Assembly: GCA_040905045.1 (NCBI GenBank)
Contig: JBBDSH010000096.1
Location: 9,118-73,117, forward strand
From: JBBDSH01 sp040905045
GTDB taxonomy: Bacteria > Pseudomonadota > Gammaproteobacteria > Eutrophobiales > Eutrophobiaceae
DNA length: 64,000 nucleotides
Direction: 5' to 3'
The notes beneath the pieces were generated by a model that worked only from the letters and a program-made list of their open reading frames with translations, was not told where the DNA came from and searched no databases. Below are positions 50,480-59,145 of the stretch, one piece after another. The translations under genes were made by a program, and so were the position numbers. Position 1 is the stretch's first letter, and each line of letters opens with the position of its first letter.

Positions 50480-52558
50480 ATGGAATCGAACAATCTCCTG
50501 TCGCCTGAACTCTATATCAATCGTGAACTCAGCATGCTTGAGTTCAACCGGCGTGTTATCAACCAGGCGCTGGATGAAGAACTGCCGTTGCTGGAACGGC
50601 TGCGCTTCCTGTGCATCGCCGGCACCAACCTGGACGAGTTTTTCGAGGTTCGCGTCGCCGGTATCAAGCAGCAGGTCAAGTTCGGCTCCGTTCAAACCGG
50701 CCCCGACAACCTGACACCATCGGAAGTGCTCAGGCATATCAGCGAACGCGTCCATGAACTGGTTAACGAACAGTATCGTATACTTAACGAATCGATCATG
50801 CCGGCTCTGGAAAATGAAAATATCCGTACCTTGCGCCGGAATGAATGGAAAGCGAATACAGCTCGCTGGATTAGGCGTTATTTCAACAGCAATGTGCTTC
50901 CCGTCCTCAGCCCCATAGGACTGGACCCCGCCCATCCCTTTCCGCGGGTGCTGAACAAGAATCTGTATTTCATCGTATCCCTTGAAGGCAAGGATGCTTT
51001 CGGCCGGGAAAGCGATTTGGCCATTGTCCAGGCACCGCGTTCGCTGCCCCGGGTAGTGCATATACCCGAGCAGTATGCCGCAGGCCCCCATGAGTTTGTC
51101 CTGCTGTCTTCCATCATCCATGCCCATGTCGGCGATTTGTTTCCGGGCATGAAGGCCACCGGCTGTTACCAGTTCAAGGTGACCCGCGACAGTGAGTTAT
51201 TCGTTGACAATGAGGAAGTCGATGATCTGCTGCGCGCTCTGGAAGGCGAACTGCCGTCGCGGCGATTCAGCGACGCCGTGCGTCTCGAGGTGGCGGACAA
51301 CTGCCCGGAGGAATTGAGTGATTTTCTGCTGCGGAAATTCGGACTGACCGACGAGGAACTTTATATGGTCAACGGCCCGGTTAATCTGAACCGGTTAATG
51401 GCCGTCTATGATCTGGTGGATAAGCCGGATCTGAAATTCCCCGGCTTTACGCCGGAAGTACCGCCGAGATTGATGAAGAGTACCAGCGTCTTCGATACGT
51501 TGCGCAACGGCGATATTCTTCTGCATCATCCGTTTCAGTCGTTTGGATCCGTTGTCGATTTCCTGCGTCAGGCGGCGGCCGACCCGAATGTGCTTTCCAT
51601 CAAGCAGACACTGTACCGGGCCGGCGATGATTCCATCGTGGTCGAGGCGCTCAAGGACGCCGCCCGGGCCGGCAAGGAGGTGACCGTGGTGGTGGAACTG
51701 CGGGCGCGGTTCGACGAAGAGGCCAATATCGAACTGGCGACGGAACTGCAGGATGTTGGCGCTCATGTGGTATACGGTATCGTCGGCTACAAAACCCATG
51801 CCAAGATGATCCTGGTGGTTCGCCGGGAGGGACGCTCACTGCGCCGTTACGTGCACCTGGGTACCGGCAACTATCACGTAAAAACCGCAAGAATCTATAC
51901 GGATTACAGCCTGCTGACCTGTGACAAGGCGGTCGGCGAAGACGTCAACAAATTGTTTCATCAGCTCACCGGTCTTGGTCGGGCCGGCAAGCTGAAGAAA
52001 CTGCTGCAGTCGCCGTTCACATTACATAAACGTTTGCAGGCCTTGATCGAAAGCGAGATTGAAAACGCGCGTGCCGGCAAGCAGGCGCGCATCATCGCCA
52101 AGATGAATTCCCTCGCCGATGGCGATATTATCCGCAGCCTGTACCTCGCCTCACAGGCCGGCGTAAAAATCGATCTGATCATCCGGGGGATATGCTGCCT
52201 GCGGCCGGGCGTCAAGGGCGTTTCGGACAACATAACGGTTCGATCCGTGGTCGGCCGTTTTCTGGAGCACAGCCGGGTCTATTATTTTTTCCAGGACGGT
52301 GAGGAACGGGTGTATTGTTCCAGTGCCGACTGGATGCCGCGCAACCTGCATCATCGTGTGGAAGTGTGTTTCCCCATCGAGGAAAAACGCCCGCGCGATC
52401 AGGTTATCAAGCATGGCCTTCTCAATTACCTGCAGGACAACACCCGCGCCTGGGCGCTGCAGAGCGACGGCTCCTATAAGCGTCTGAAACCGGGCAGTCA
52501 CAAGCCGCGATCAGCGCAGCGGCATTTGCTGGAGTATTACTGCGATTATAAAGGGTAG
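50480..52558 (+). CDS. ppk1: Polyphosphate kinase 1
   Basis: A 692-residue enzyme that makes polyphosphate from ATP. It starts YINRELSMLEFNRRVINQAL, the PPK1 N-domain. The phospholipase-D-like catalytic half contains H440 in GYKTHAKMILVVRREG (the autophosphorylated histidine) and H624-H625 in NLHHRVEVCFPI. QTLYRAGDDSIVVEALKDAA is also diagnostic. Full length. It follows phoU in the same direction, so polyphosphate storage appears tied to phosphate uptake. Confidence 0.97.
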   Translation: MESNNLLSPELYINRELSMLEFNRRVINQALDEELPLLERLRFLCIAGTNLDEFFEVRVAGIKQQVKFGSVQTGPDNLTPSEVLRHISERVHELVNEQYRILNESIMPALENENIRTLRRNEWKANTARWIRRYFNSNVLPVLSPIGLDPAHPFPRVLNKNLYFIVSLEGKDAFGRESDLAIVQAPRSLPRVVHIPEQYAAGPHEFVLLSSIIHAHVGDLFPGMKATGCYQFKVTRDSELFVDNEEVDDLLRALEGELPSRRFSDAVRLEVADNCPEELSDFLLRKFGLTDEELYMVNGPVNLNRLMAVYDLVDKPDLKFPGFTPEVPPRLMKSTSVFDTLRNGDILLHHPFQSFGSVVDFLRQAAADPNVLSIKQTLYRAGDDSIVVEALKDAARAGKEVTVVVELRARFDEEANIELATELQDVGAHVVYGIVGYKTHAKMILVVRREGRSLRRYVHLGTGNYHVKTARIYTDYSLLTCDKAVGEDVNKLFHQLTGLGRAGKLKKLLQSPFTLHKRLQALIESEIENARAGKQARIIAKMNSLADGDIIRSLYLASQAGVKIDLIIRGICCLRPGVKGVSDNITVRSVVGRFLEHSRVYYFFQDGEERVYCSSADWMPRNLHHRVEVCFPIEEKRPRDQVIKHGLLNYLQDNTRAWALQSDGSYKRLKPGSHKPRSAQRHLLEYYCDYKG

Positions 52559-52591
52559 TAAAGTTACAAGTATAAATTCATAAGATTAAAT

Positions 52592-52666
52592 TCTCGCAAA
52601 GCACGCAGAGATCGCAAAGGTTTAAAATTTCATGGTGCCTTCGCGCCCTTGGCGGTCTTTGCGAGA
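52592..52666. repeat. Nonamer-periodic inverted repeat between ppk1 and ppx
   Basis: TCTCGCAAAGCACGCAGAGA-TCGCAAAGG versus CCTTCGCGCCCTTGGCGGTC-TTTGCGAGA. Period 9 in the left arm. It lies between convergent genes and may act as a terminator. Confidence 0.85.
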
Positions 52667-52728
52667 TAATTTTCATTTTATACAAGCAGGTAACGGCGAT
52701 GGGGTTGGTACGTAGCATGCAGTATTGG

Positions 52729-54225
52729 CTAATCCAGTATCAGCCGGAAGCCGGCGGCCTTGAGATATTCCTGCTCCTGTTCCAGGTCGGCAACGGTCAG
52801 GGGGTGTTTCCGGCACCATTCTTCCGGCAGACGCAGAAGCAACTCCTGATCCGAGGCATCCAGGTCCAGTTTCGGCGGGACCGAATTAGTACGGCCGCGG
52901 TTCATAACCACTGCCAGTCGCAGTAGTATGCACAGACGGGTGACCCGCTCCCGGTCTTCGGCCGGCAGGGATTCCAGTTCCTGCAGAGGGAATTTTCGCC
53001 GGTGCGCGCGTACCAATACCGCCAGTATGTATTGTTCAGGCCTGGAGAAACCGGGCAGGTCGGAATGGGTCAGCAGATAGGCGCCGTGACGATGATACTG
53101 GCTGTGGGCGATGGACAGTCCGATTTCATGCAGGCGCGCGCTCCATTCAAGCAGTTTTCCATCAACCTGTTCATCCAGTTTCCAGCTTGTGCGTACCGCC
53201 CTGAACAGGTCCGTTGCCGTAGTGCGGACCCGCTCAGCCTGTTCCGTGTCGACATGGTAGCGCTTTGCTGTCTCGTCAACGGTGGAATCCCGGATATCCT
53301 TCTGGTGGACGCGTCCGAGCAGATCATACAATAAGCCTTCCCTGAGGGCTCCGTCCGAGTAGGACATGTGCTCGATTCCAAAGGCATCAAAGGCGGCTTT
53401 CAATACGCAGACGCCGCCGGCAAATACGTCTCTCCTGCGCTCGGATAAACCGTTAAGCTGCAGCTTGTCAGTATGGCCGGTTTCGACGAGATAATCGGAA
53501 AGCCTTTTCAGTGAAGACAAAGTGATTCCCGTATTACTCCAGCCGGCATTGACGACGACATCGTTAATGGTGCAAATAGTACCCGATGAACCGACAACAC
53601 TTTCCCAGCCGGCTCGCCGGTACCGGGCTTCCACCACCTCCAGTTCCTGACGGCATGCCAGGCCGGCGCGGCGCATTTTTTTGGCGGTAATTTCACCGTC
53701 GCTAAAAAATTGCCTGCTGACGCTGACACAACCCATATAAAGACTGTCGGTGAGTTTGGGAGTAAAGCCGTGCCCGATAATCAATTCCGTACTGCCGCCG
53801 CCGATATCCACGACCAGGCGCTGTTCCGAATCGTTGTAAATCGTGTGTGCCACGCCCAGGAAAATCAGCCGCGCTTCTTCACGGCCGGAAATGATTTCCA
53901 CGGGACAACCCAGTGCACGTCTGGCCTGATTAAGGAAATCGCGGCTGTTACGCGCCTTGCGCAGAGTATTGGTTCCCACGGCACGGACATTGATACGCGG
54001 AATTTCACGGATGCGTTGACCGAATCGCTGCAGGCATTCCATGGCCCGCTGTATGGCTTCATCATTGAGGACATCATCCTCATCCAGGCCGGACGCCAGT
54101 CTCACCATCTCCTTAAGCCGGTCGATAATTTGCAGGCGGCCGTCCTGGTATCTGGCCACGATCATGTGGAAGCTGTTTGAACCAAGGTCGACAGCGGCGA
54201 AATATTCTTCCATATTGTCATTCAT
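52729..54225 (-). CDS. ppx: Exopolyphosphatase (Ppx/GppA)
   Basis: A 498-residue enzyme of the actin-like ATPase superfamily that releases phosphate from polyphosphate (and may act on pppGpp). FAAVDLGSNSFHMIVARYQD is phosphate loop 1 and LVVDIGGGSTELIIGHG is loop 2; GREEARLIFLGVAH and a C-terminal HD-like region (LHEIGLSIAHSQYHRHGAYL) are typical of long Ppx forms. It is convergent with ppk1, giving a synthesis/degradation pair. Confidence 0.95.
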   Translation of the reverse strand: MNDNMEEYFAAVDLGSNSFHMIVARYQDGRLQIIDRLKEMVRLASGLDEDDVLNDEAIQRAMECLQRFGQRIREIPRINVRAVGTNTLRKARNSRDFLNQARRALGCPVEIISGREEARLIFLGVAHTIYNDSEQRLVVDIGGGSTELIIGHGFTPKLTDSLYMGCVSVSRQFFSDGEITAKKMRRAGLACRQELEVVEARYRRAGWESVVGSSGTICTINDVVVNAGWSNTGITLSSLKRLSDYLVETGHTDKLQLNGLSERRRDVFAGGVCVLKAAFDAFGIEHMSYSDGALREGLLYDLLGRVHQKDIRDSTVDETAKRYHVDTEQAERVRTTATDLFRAVRTSWKLDEQVDGKLLEWSARLHEIGLSIAHSQYHRHGAYLLTHSDLPGFSRPEQYILAVLVRAHRRKFPLQELESLPAEDRERVTRLCILLRLAVVMNRGRTNSVPPKLDLDASDQELLLRLPEEWCRKHPLTVADLEQEQEYLKAAGFRLILD

Positions 54226-54283
54226 AATGAATTAATCGCGCTCCGGGGGTCTTGCCCCGGATAATTATGTGGAGATTTGCCGG

Positions 54284-54796
54284 ATGCTTCCCAAGCATAC
54301 CCTGATTTTGTTACGTCATGGTAAATCGGACTGGTCCGCCGAAGTGGATGACTTCCACCGGCCGCTGAACAAACGCGGCGAGAAGTCAGTTCCGAAGGTC
54401 GGGAAATGGCTGAAGGACCATGGACCATTGCCGGATCGTATTATCTCCTCTCCCGCGGAGCGGGCCTGGCGTACAGCCCGCCTGATGGCACGGGCCCTGG
54501 GCCTGGAAGAATCGGAGATAATCCGGGAGCAGCGCGTCTATGAGTCCGGCCTGGAGGATTTGGTGGCGGTAATCGACAGCTACTGCGGTGACACGGATTG
54601 TTTGATGATTGTCGGTCATAATCCCGGTCTGGATGAATTGCTCATGCACTTGTCCGCCACACCGCCGCCCCGCAACGAAACCGGCAAACTGATGACCACG
54701 GGGGCCATGGCGATACTCGACTATGCTTCACAGCCCATCAGCAGTGGTGCCGGCAGTGCAGAACTGAAAGAATTGAAGCGACCCAAGGAACTATGA
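54284..54796 (+). CDS. sixA: Phosphohistidine phosphatase SixA
   Basis: A 170-residue single-domain histidine phosphatase. ILLRHGKSDWSAEVDDFHRP holds the RHG catalytic histidine (H12), and MIVGHNPGLDELLMHLS the second. SixA removes phosphate from phosphohistidine in phosphotransfer proteins such as NPr. The start at 54284 is set by GGAG nine bases upstream; a GTG at 54269 is open in frame. It is divergent from ppx with only 58 bp between. The stop TGA lies in the first unit of a heptamer array. Confidence 0.9.
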   Translation: MLPKHTLILLRHGKSDWSAEVDDFHRPLNKRGEKSVPKVGKWLKDHGPLPDRIISSPAERAWRTARLMARALGLEESEIIREQRVYESGLEDLVAVIDSYCGDTDCLMIVGHNPGLDELLMHLSATPPPRNETGKLMTTGAMAILDYASQPISSGAGSAELKELKRPKEL

Positions 54797-54807
54797 GGAG
54801 TAAGGAG
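54794..54807. repeat. Short heptamer array at the sixA stop
   Basis: TGAGGAG-TAAGGAG followed by TAATTGA. The first unit begins with the sixA stop codon, and the second and third begin with TAA. Confidence 0.7.
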
Positions 54808-54884
54808 TAATTGAGCTCCTTTCTGCGCATAGGTGACGTGGACAGACAATCATTCATCTTCCTGCCGCAGTTTGTCCCCGGATT

Positions 54885-54983
54885 TTGATCTCGCAAAGGG
54901 CGTAAAGCCTGCCCTAGAGCCCCATCCAGGGACCGGCAAGGAAAACAACCGCTTTATTACCTTTGCGCTCTTGGCGAGATCAA
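54885..54983. repeat. Nonamer-periodic inverted repeat with insertion
   Basis: TTGATCTCGCAAAGGGCGTA-AAG on the left and CTTTGCGCTCTTGGCGAGAT-CAA on the right, with a 55-bp unrelated centre. Followed by a GTAGCCCGG-class unit (inverted, 55025-55059). No gene is seen between sixA and the methyltransferase. Confidence 0.8.
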
Positions 54984-55062
54984 CGATAGCTGTATTGGAA
55001 TTCGGAACAGCTATATAGGCCTATCCCGGATTCCGGCCGATGGCCTGCATCCGGGCTACGGA

Positions 55063-55090
55063 CTCCTCACTTCTTACTCCTTACCCCTCA
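55063..55090. repeat. Heptamer array at the methyltransferase stop
   Basis: On the minus strand TGAGGGG-TAAGGAG-TAAGAAG-TGAGGAG. The first unit starts with the stop codon of the methyltransferase gene, and every unit starts with a stop triplet. Confidence 0.85.
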
Positions 55091-55918
55091 CTGCTTCTCA
55101 GCCACAATATACGCAATCCAGCCGGCGTCGGCCTCGCCCTCGGTGGCCGGTGTGAATACGCCGTCGCCCTCGCCGTCCTCGTCCGTGCCTTCCCAGTAGA
55201 TGGTGGGTTTGAAACCGCTCTCCAGCAATATTTCCTGGATTTCCGGCAGGGTCCAGAGACGCCATTCATAACTGAAGGCACGCTTCATTTTCGAGCCGTC
55301 CTTGAACTTGAAATGTATATGACAGATACATTCACCCGTGATGGGGTTGTACTTGGACTGGTCCCATATATAGGTAAAACCGTTATAGCGGGTGCTCTCC
55401 TCCATTTCCTGAAAGGCTTCATAGCCGCCGAAGGCGTCCAGGAAGAAGATGCCGTCCTCCACCAGCCCGGCATGGATTTTTTCAAAGTATTCCTTCATGC
55501 GTTCGCGGGTCTTGAACATCCAGTAACTGAAGTTCATGGCGAGCACGATATCCACCGGTTCCGGTCTTGCGTTCATGACATCGTCGTTGATGACGTGAAT
55601 GCGTTCGGCGGCACCGTTTTCCAGTTTCTCCACCTTGTTTTCCCTGCCCCATTGCAGGACTTCCTCGTCGATATCGACGCCGTAGGCGATGTTATCGGGA
55701 CGGCGTCGCACCCACTCACAGGAGGTATTCATGGTGCCGCAGAAATCCTCCCGTAATGTACGCGGTACCCGGTTTCTCAGCTTCTGGAAGGTATCGTCGA
55801 CGAAGTCGATCTCCGACTCAACGCATTGCACGGCGTCTTCATAGAGACTGTGCCTGTCGGCTGTCTCCGCCATGGTGAGTCCGTTGCCGGTTTTATGTTT
55901 CTTTTTTTCTTTGGACAT
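55088..55918 (-). CDS. Class I SAM-dependent methyltransferase
   Basis: A 276-residue cytosolic protein. The SAM-binding region reads LREDFCGTMNTSCEWVRRRP then IAYGVDIDEEVLQWGR (acidic residue D binding ribose), VDIVLAMNFSYWMFKTRERM and FFLDAFGGYEAFQEM. A Lys-rich N-terminus precedes it. No target-specific motif is recognised, so the substrate is unknown. A perfect 16-bp palindrome lies about 40 bp upstream of the ATG and may be its operator. Confidence 0.8.
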   Translation of the reverse strand: MSKEKKKHKTGNGLTMAETADRHSLYEDAVQCVESEIDFVDDTFQKLRNRVPRTLREDFCGTMNTSCEWVRRRPDNIAYGVDIDEEVLQWGRENKVEKLENGAAERIHVINDDVMNARPEPVDIVLAMNFSYWMFKTRERMKEYFEKIHAGLVEDGIFFLDAFGGYEAFQEMEESTRYNGFTYIWDQSKYNPITGECICHIHFKFKDGSKMKRAFSYEWRLWTLPEIQEILLESGFKPTIYWEGTDEDGEGDGVFTPATEGEADAGWIAYIVAEKQ

Positions 55919-55958
55919 GGTGGCTATTTGAACAGTCTGATAAATTTCAGGCGGCGTA

Positions 55959-55974
55959 GTATAACGCGTTATAC
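55959..55974. promoter_or_regulatory. Perfect 16-bp palindrome upstream of the methyltransferase
   Basis: GTATAACGCGTTATAC, self-complementary over all 16 bases. It lies between the methyltransferase start and the 3' end of fxsA. This could be an operator of a dimeric regulator. Confidence 0.5.
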
Positions 55975-56043
55975 GTTTCTTGTGTGACGGATTAGTGACA
56001 ATTTACAATCGGCGGGCGATTTCAGACAGAGAAGCGGAAGACA

Positions 56044-56493
56044 TCAGTGCCGCAGTCGTTTCTGTTTCTCCTCATCTTCCCAGTATTCGCCTTCCACGAT
56101 AACCTCACCGTCATCGTTGCGCCGCTGGTAGTACACAATCTGATGAAGCAGGAACTTGCCCGCCAGATATTCCCGCAGGCCGGGTATGAGACAGAGGAAA
56201 CCGATGATGTCGGTGAAGAAGCCGGGTGTCAGCAGCAACACGCCGGAGACCAGCAGTATCAAACCGGCCAGCATGTCCAGCGCCGGGATTTCGCCCTGGT
56301 CCAGTTTCATGCGCGCCCGCGCCAGCGTCTGGATGCCCTGATGGCGGAGCAGCGCCGCGCCCAGGGCGGCGGTAAAGACACACAGCACGATGGTGGGCAG
56401 GGCGCCGATGATCGAACCCACCTTGACCAGGATATAGATCTCCAGCAGGGGGACGGTCAGAAACAGTATGAACAGGATCTTGAAGACAGGCAC
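56044..56493 (-). CDS. fxsA: FxsA family membrane protein
   Basis: A 149-residue inner-membrane protein with four hydrophobic segments, starting FKILFILFLTVPLLEIYILV and containing VLCVFTAALGAALLRHQGIQ and LLTPGFFTDIIGFLCLIPGL, the FxsA hallmark. In E. coli it counters F exclusion of phage T7; its housekeeping role is unknown. It is divergent from cutA. Confidence 0.92.
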   Translation of the reverse strand: MPVFKILFILFLTVPLLEIYILVKVGSIIGALPTIVLCVFTAALGAALLRHQGIQTLARARMKLDQGEIPALDMLAGLILLVSGVLLLTPGFFTDIIGFLCLIPGLREYLAGKFLLHQIVYYQRRNDDGEVIVEGEYWEDEEKQKRLRH

Positions 56494-56589
56494 GGTAATT
56501 CGGCCCCGGGCTTTATGAATGATGGCTAATTGTCTAATGTATTGGCAGAATAACAGTTTTCAAGCCTTGAATGAAAAAGAGTTGTCACT

Positions 56590-56919
56590 ATGGATGAACA
56601 GACTGAACACCTGCTGGTTATCAATACCTGCCCGGGTTCCATTACAGCAAAGAATATCGCCAATCAGCTGGTTGCCGATAATCTGGTTGCCTGTATCCAG
56701 GTCATGCCGGGTGTGCAGTCCTATTTCCGCTGGGCCGGAAAGGTCGAAGTCGCCGACGAACACCTGTTGTTTATCAAGACCACGGCGCAGCGTTACTCCG
56801 AAGTGGAAAAAGTCATTCTCTCCCTGCACCCCTATGAACTTCCCGAGATTATTACGGTCCCTATTACCGGCGGTTTGAGCGGCTACCTGTCTTGGATAAC
56901 CGAAACGACACAGTCCTGA
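56590..56919 (+). CDS. cutA: Divalent-cation tolerance protein CutA
   Basis: A 109-residue trimeric ferredoxin-fold protein: LLVINTCPGSITAKNIANQL, then LVACIQVMPGVQSYFRWAGK and a C-terminal PEIITVPITGGLSGYLSWI. Linked to copper tolerance in E. coli, with the mechanism unclear. The next gene, a DsbD domain, starts within its 3' end; cutA-dsbD adjacency is conserved in enterobacteria. Confidence 0.95.
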   Translation: MDEQTEHLLVINTCPGSITAKNIANQLVADNLVACIQVMPGVQSYFRWAGKVEVADEHLLFIKTTAQRYSEVEKVILSLHPYELPEIITVPITGGLSGYLSWITETTQS

Positions 56920-57431
56920 AACAACTCACGGCCCGGTTCCTTCTGATCGGCCTGTTCGTGGCGGCAGTCCCGGCACAGGGCGGTGACAGTTTCGGTGAGC
57001 GATTGCGAAACCTGTTCCAGGGTGAAGCGCAATCCTCCGCCGGGGAGGAGTTCCTGCCGGCGGATGAGGCGTTTCGTTTCAGCGCCTCCGTCGTCGGCCC
57101 CGACCGTGTCGACCTTATGTGGCGGATCGCCGACGGCTATTATCTTTACCGGGACAAATTCCGTTTCCGTATCATTCAGGGTGATGCCGGTATCGACACG
57201 GCTTCGATTGACATCCCCCACGGCACGGTCAAGTCGGATGAGGTGTTCGGTGACGTGGAAGTGAATACCGGCGAGGTGACGGTCACTGTCCCGATCCATC
57301 GCTGCCACGGCCGGTCCGATGAGGCCATCGTGCTGCAGGTTGGCTACCAGGGATGCAAGGAAGACGCCATCTGTTATCCACCGGTCAGCCGGGACGTGCC
57401 CATGATCCTGACGGGCGGTACGGGGGAGTAA
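56892..57431 (+). CDS. Stand-alone DsbD N-terminal (alpha) domain protein
   Basis: A 179-residue periplasmic protein with a signal peptide (RFLLIGLFVAAVPAQGG). The immunoglobulin-like nDsbD domain carries the redox pair in YQGCKEDAICYPP (C-x5-C), as in E. coli DsbD C103/C109, which passes electrons to DsbC and CcmG. The membrane hub and the C-terminal thioredoxin domain of DsbD are missing; only four bases separate it from a TlpA-like gene. It starts with TTG at 56892 inside cutA; other starts are not evident. Confidence 0.8.
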   Translation: MDNRNDTVLKQLTARFLLIGLFVAAVPAQGGDSFGERLRNLFQGEAQSSAGEEFLPADEAFRFSASVVGPDRVDLMWRIADGYYLYRDKFRFRIIQGDAGIDTASIDIPHGTVKSDEVFGDVEVNTGEVTVTVPIHRCHGRSDEAIVLQVGYQGCKEDAICYPPVSRDVPMILTGGTGE

Positions 57432-57435
57432 TGTC

Positions 57436-58029
57436 GTGAAACCCGCCGTACTCAAGCCGTTTGGCCTGATCTGTCTGCTGGCGATCTCCGCCGGCGCCGG
57501 CTTTTACCTTTACCAGCAAGACAGCGGTAATCCGCGGCCGAACGCCGATGCCGCGGACGGCGAACGTCCTCCGGAAGCAACGCAGGAGGCAGCCACGCCG
57601 GACAGTGTTATCGGCGCCCGCAGGCCGGATTTCAGCCTGCCGGATCTGGAGGGCAGGGAACGGCATATCAGCGAATGGGACGGCAATGTGCTGGTGATCA
57701 ATTTCTGGGCGACCTGGTGCCCGCCGTGTCTCAAGGAGATCCCGGAGTTTGTCGAGTTGCAGTCCGAATACGGCGATCAGGGGCTGCAATTTGTCGGTAT
57801 CGCCTTGCAGGATCCTTCAGATGTGGTTGATTTTGCCCGTAAACATGGTATGAATTACCCCAACCTGGTGGGCGAGTTGCCGGTCATTCGCATCGCCGAG
57901 GCCTATGGCAACAACACCGGCGCCCTGCCCTATACGACGGTGGTGGACAGGCAGGGGACCGTCGTGTTTGTCAGGCAGGGTCCCATGCGGGGCCCCGAGG
58001 TTGAGGCTGTCATCGAACCCCTGTTGTGA
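57436..58029 (+). CDS. TlpA-family thioredoxin-like protein
   Basis: A 197-residue protein with an N-terminal membrane anchor (FGLICLLAISAGAGFYLYQQ), a low-complexity linker, and a TlpA/ResA-type domain: PDFSLPDLEGRERHISEWDG, active site NFWATWCPPCLKEIPEF, and the cis-Pro loop GALPYTTVVDRQG. It probably reduces periplasmic disulfides, for example in cytochrome maturation. It starts at GTG 57436 with GGGGGAG seven bases upstream and is cotranscribed with the DsbD-domain gene, so the two could be a split redox relay. Confidence 0.88.
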   Translation: MKPAVLKPFGLICLLAISAGAGFYLYQQDSGNPRPNADAADGERPPEATQEAATPDSVIGARRPDFSLPDLEGRERHISEWDGNVLVINFWATWCPPCLKEIPEFVELQSEYGDQGLQFVGIALQDPSDVVDFARKHGMNYPNLVGELPVIRIAEAYGNNTGALPYTTVVDRQGTVVFVRQGPMRGPEVEAVIEPLL

Positions 58030-58139
58030 CCGCCTGATCTCGCCGGAATCAATATCATTTCGTATTTGCGGCAAACTTCTGCTATTCTGGTTCCATCGTC
58101 TGCGATTTGCAGAAAACAATAATTCTACGCGGGGATCCC

Positions 58140-58580
58140 ATGGTCACCATTCTGGTCTTGCACGGACCGAACCTGAATCTGTTGGGAAAACGAGAACCCG
58201 AGGTTTACGGGTCCACCACTCTGGACGAGATCAATACGACCCTGACCGATGAGGCGGCGAGTCTGGCCCTGGACGTGGAAATGTTCCAGAGCAATGCCGA
58301 GCACGAGCTCATTGATCGCATCCATCGGGGCAAGGAGCAGGGCGTGGATTACATTATTATCAATCCCGGCGCCTTTACCCATACCAGCATCGCCCTGCGG
58401 GACGCCCTGCTGGGCGTAGCCATTCCGTTTATCGAAGTGCATCTTTCCAATGTTTTCGCGCGCGAATCATTCCGCCGGCATTCCTATCTGTCCGATGTGG
58501 CGGCCGGGGTAATCAGCGGTCTCGGCGCCCGGGGCTACCTGTTTGCCTTGCAGGCGGCGCAGCAGAATTTACAAAAGTAA
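58140..58580 (+). CDS. aroQ: Type II 3-dehydroquinate dehydratase
   Basis: A 146-residue dodecameric enzyme of the shikimate pathway. LVLHGPNLNLLGKREPEVYG holds the active-site Arg and Tyr, IIINPGAFTHTSIALRDALL the loop with Asn/His, and IEVHLSNVFARESFRRHSYL the catalytic His/Ser region. The start is 58140; the reading frame is open further upstream. It precedes accB in the order aroQ-accB-accC, found in many gammaproteobacteria. Confidence 0.96.
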   Translation: MVTILVLHGPNLNLLGKREPEVYGSTTLDEINTTLTDEAASLALDVEMFQSNAEHELIDRIHRGKEQGVDYIIINPGAFTHTSIALRDALLGVAIPFIEVHLSNVFARESFRRHSYLSDVAAGVISGLGARGYLFALQAAQQNLQK

Positions 58581-58605
58581 TAATAACCCGACACAGGATT
58601 TTCAA

Positions 58606-59067
58606 GTGGATATACGCAAGGTAAAAAAGCTTATCGAGCTTCTCGAAGAATCACAGATAGGTGAAATCGAAATCCATGAAGGGGAGGAATCCGTCCGCAT
58701 CAGCCGGCAGGGTACCTCCGGCATGCCCGTTCAGACACAGATCCATGTGCCGGATACCGCGGGCAATTATCCTCGCAGCCCGGACGCGCACGCCTCACCG
58801 GATGAAACGGAAGAAGAGGAACTGGAAGGGCACCGGATTTGCGCACCCATGGTCGGTTTGTTTTATGAGGCGCCCTCCCCCGGCAAGCCTCCCTTCGTCG
58901 AGATCGGCCAGGAGATCAAGAAAGGCGACGTGGTTTGCATCATCGAAGCCATGAAGATCATGAACCACATCGAATCCGAGGTCAGCGGGGTCGTCACTAA
59001 AATCCTTGTGGAGAACGGCGAGCCGGTTGAATACGGACAACCGCTTTTCCTGGTCAAGGAATCATAA
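58606..59067 (+). CDS. accB: Biotin carboxyl carrier protein of acetyl-CoA carboxylase
   Basis: A 153-residue protein starting at GTG 58606 (AGGA eight bases upstream), which places the conserved VDIRKVKKLIELLEESQIG at the N-terminus. A Pro/Ala/acidic linker leads to the biotinyl domain with EAMKIMNHIESEVSG, whose Lys carries biotin, and EYGQPLFLVKES at the end. It partners AccC for malonyl-CoA synthesis. Confidence 0.96.
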   Translation: MDIRKVKKLIELLEESQIGEIEIHEGEESVRISRQGTSGMPVQTQIHVPDTAGNYPRSPDAHASPDETEEEELEGHRICAPMVGLFYEAPSPGKPPFVEIGQEIKKGDVVCIIEAMKIMNHIESEVSGVVTKILVENGEPVEYGQPLFLVKES

Positions 59068-59145
59068 CCATAACGGGTTGTTTGCATCGGCGCCGGCCGT
59101 TGCATAAGTTCCCTTCTTTAACCGGACCGAACCAATCGAGAAATC

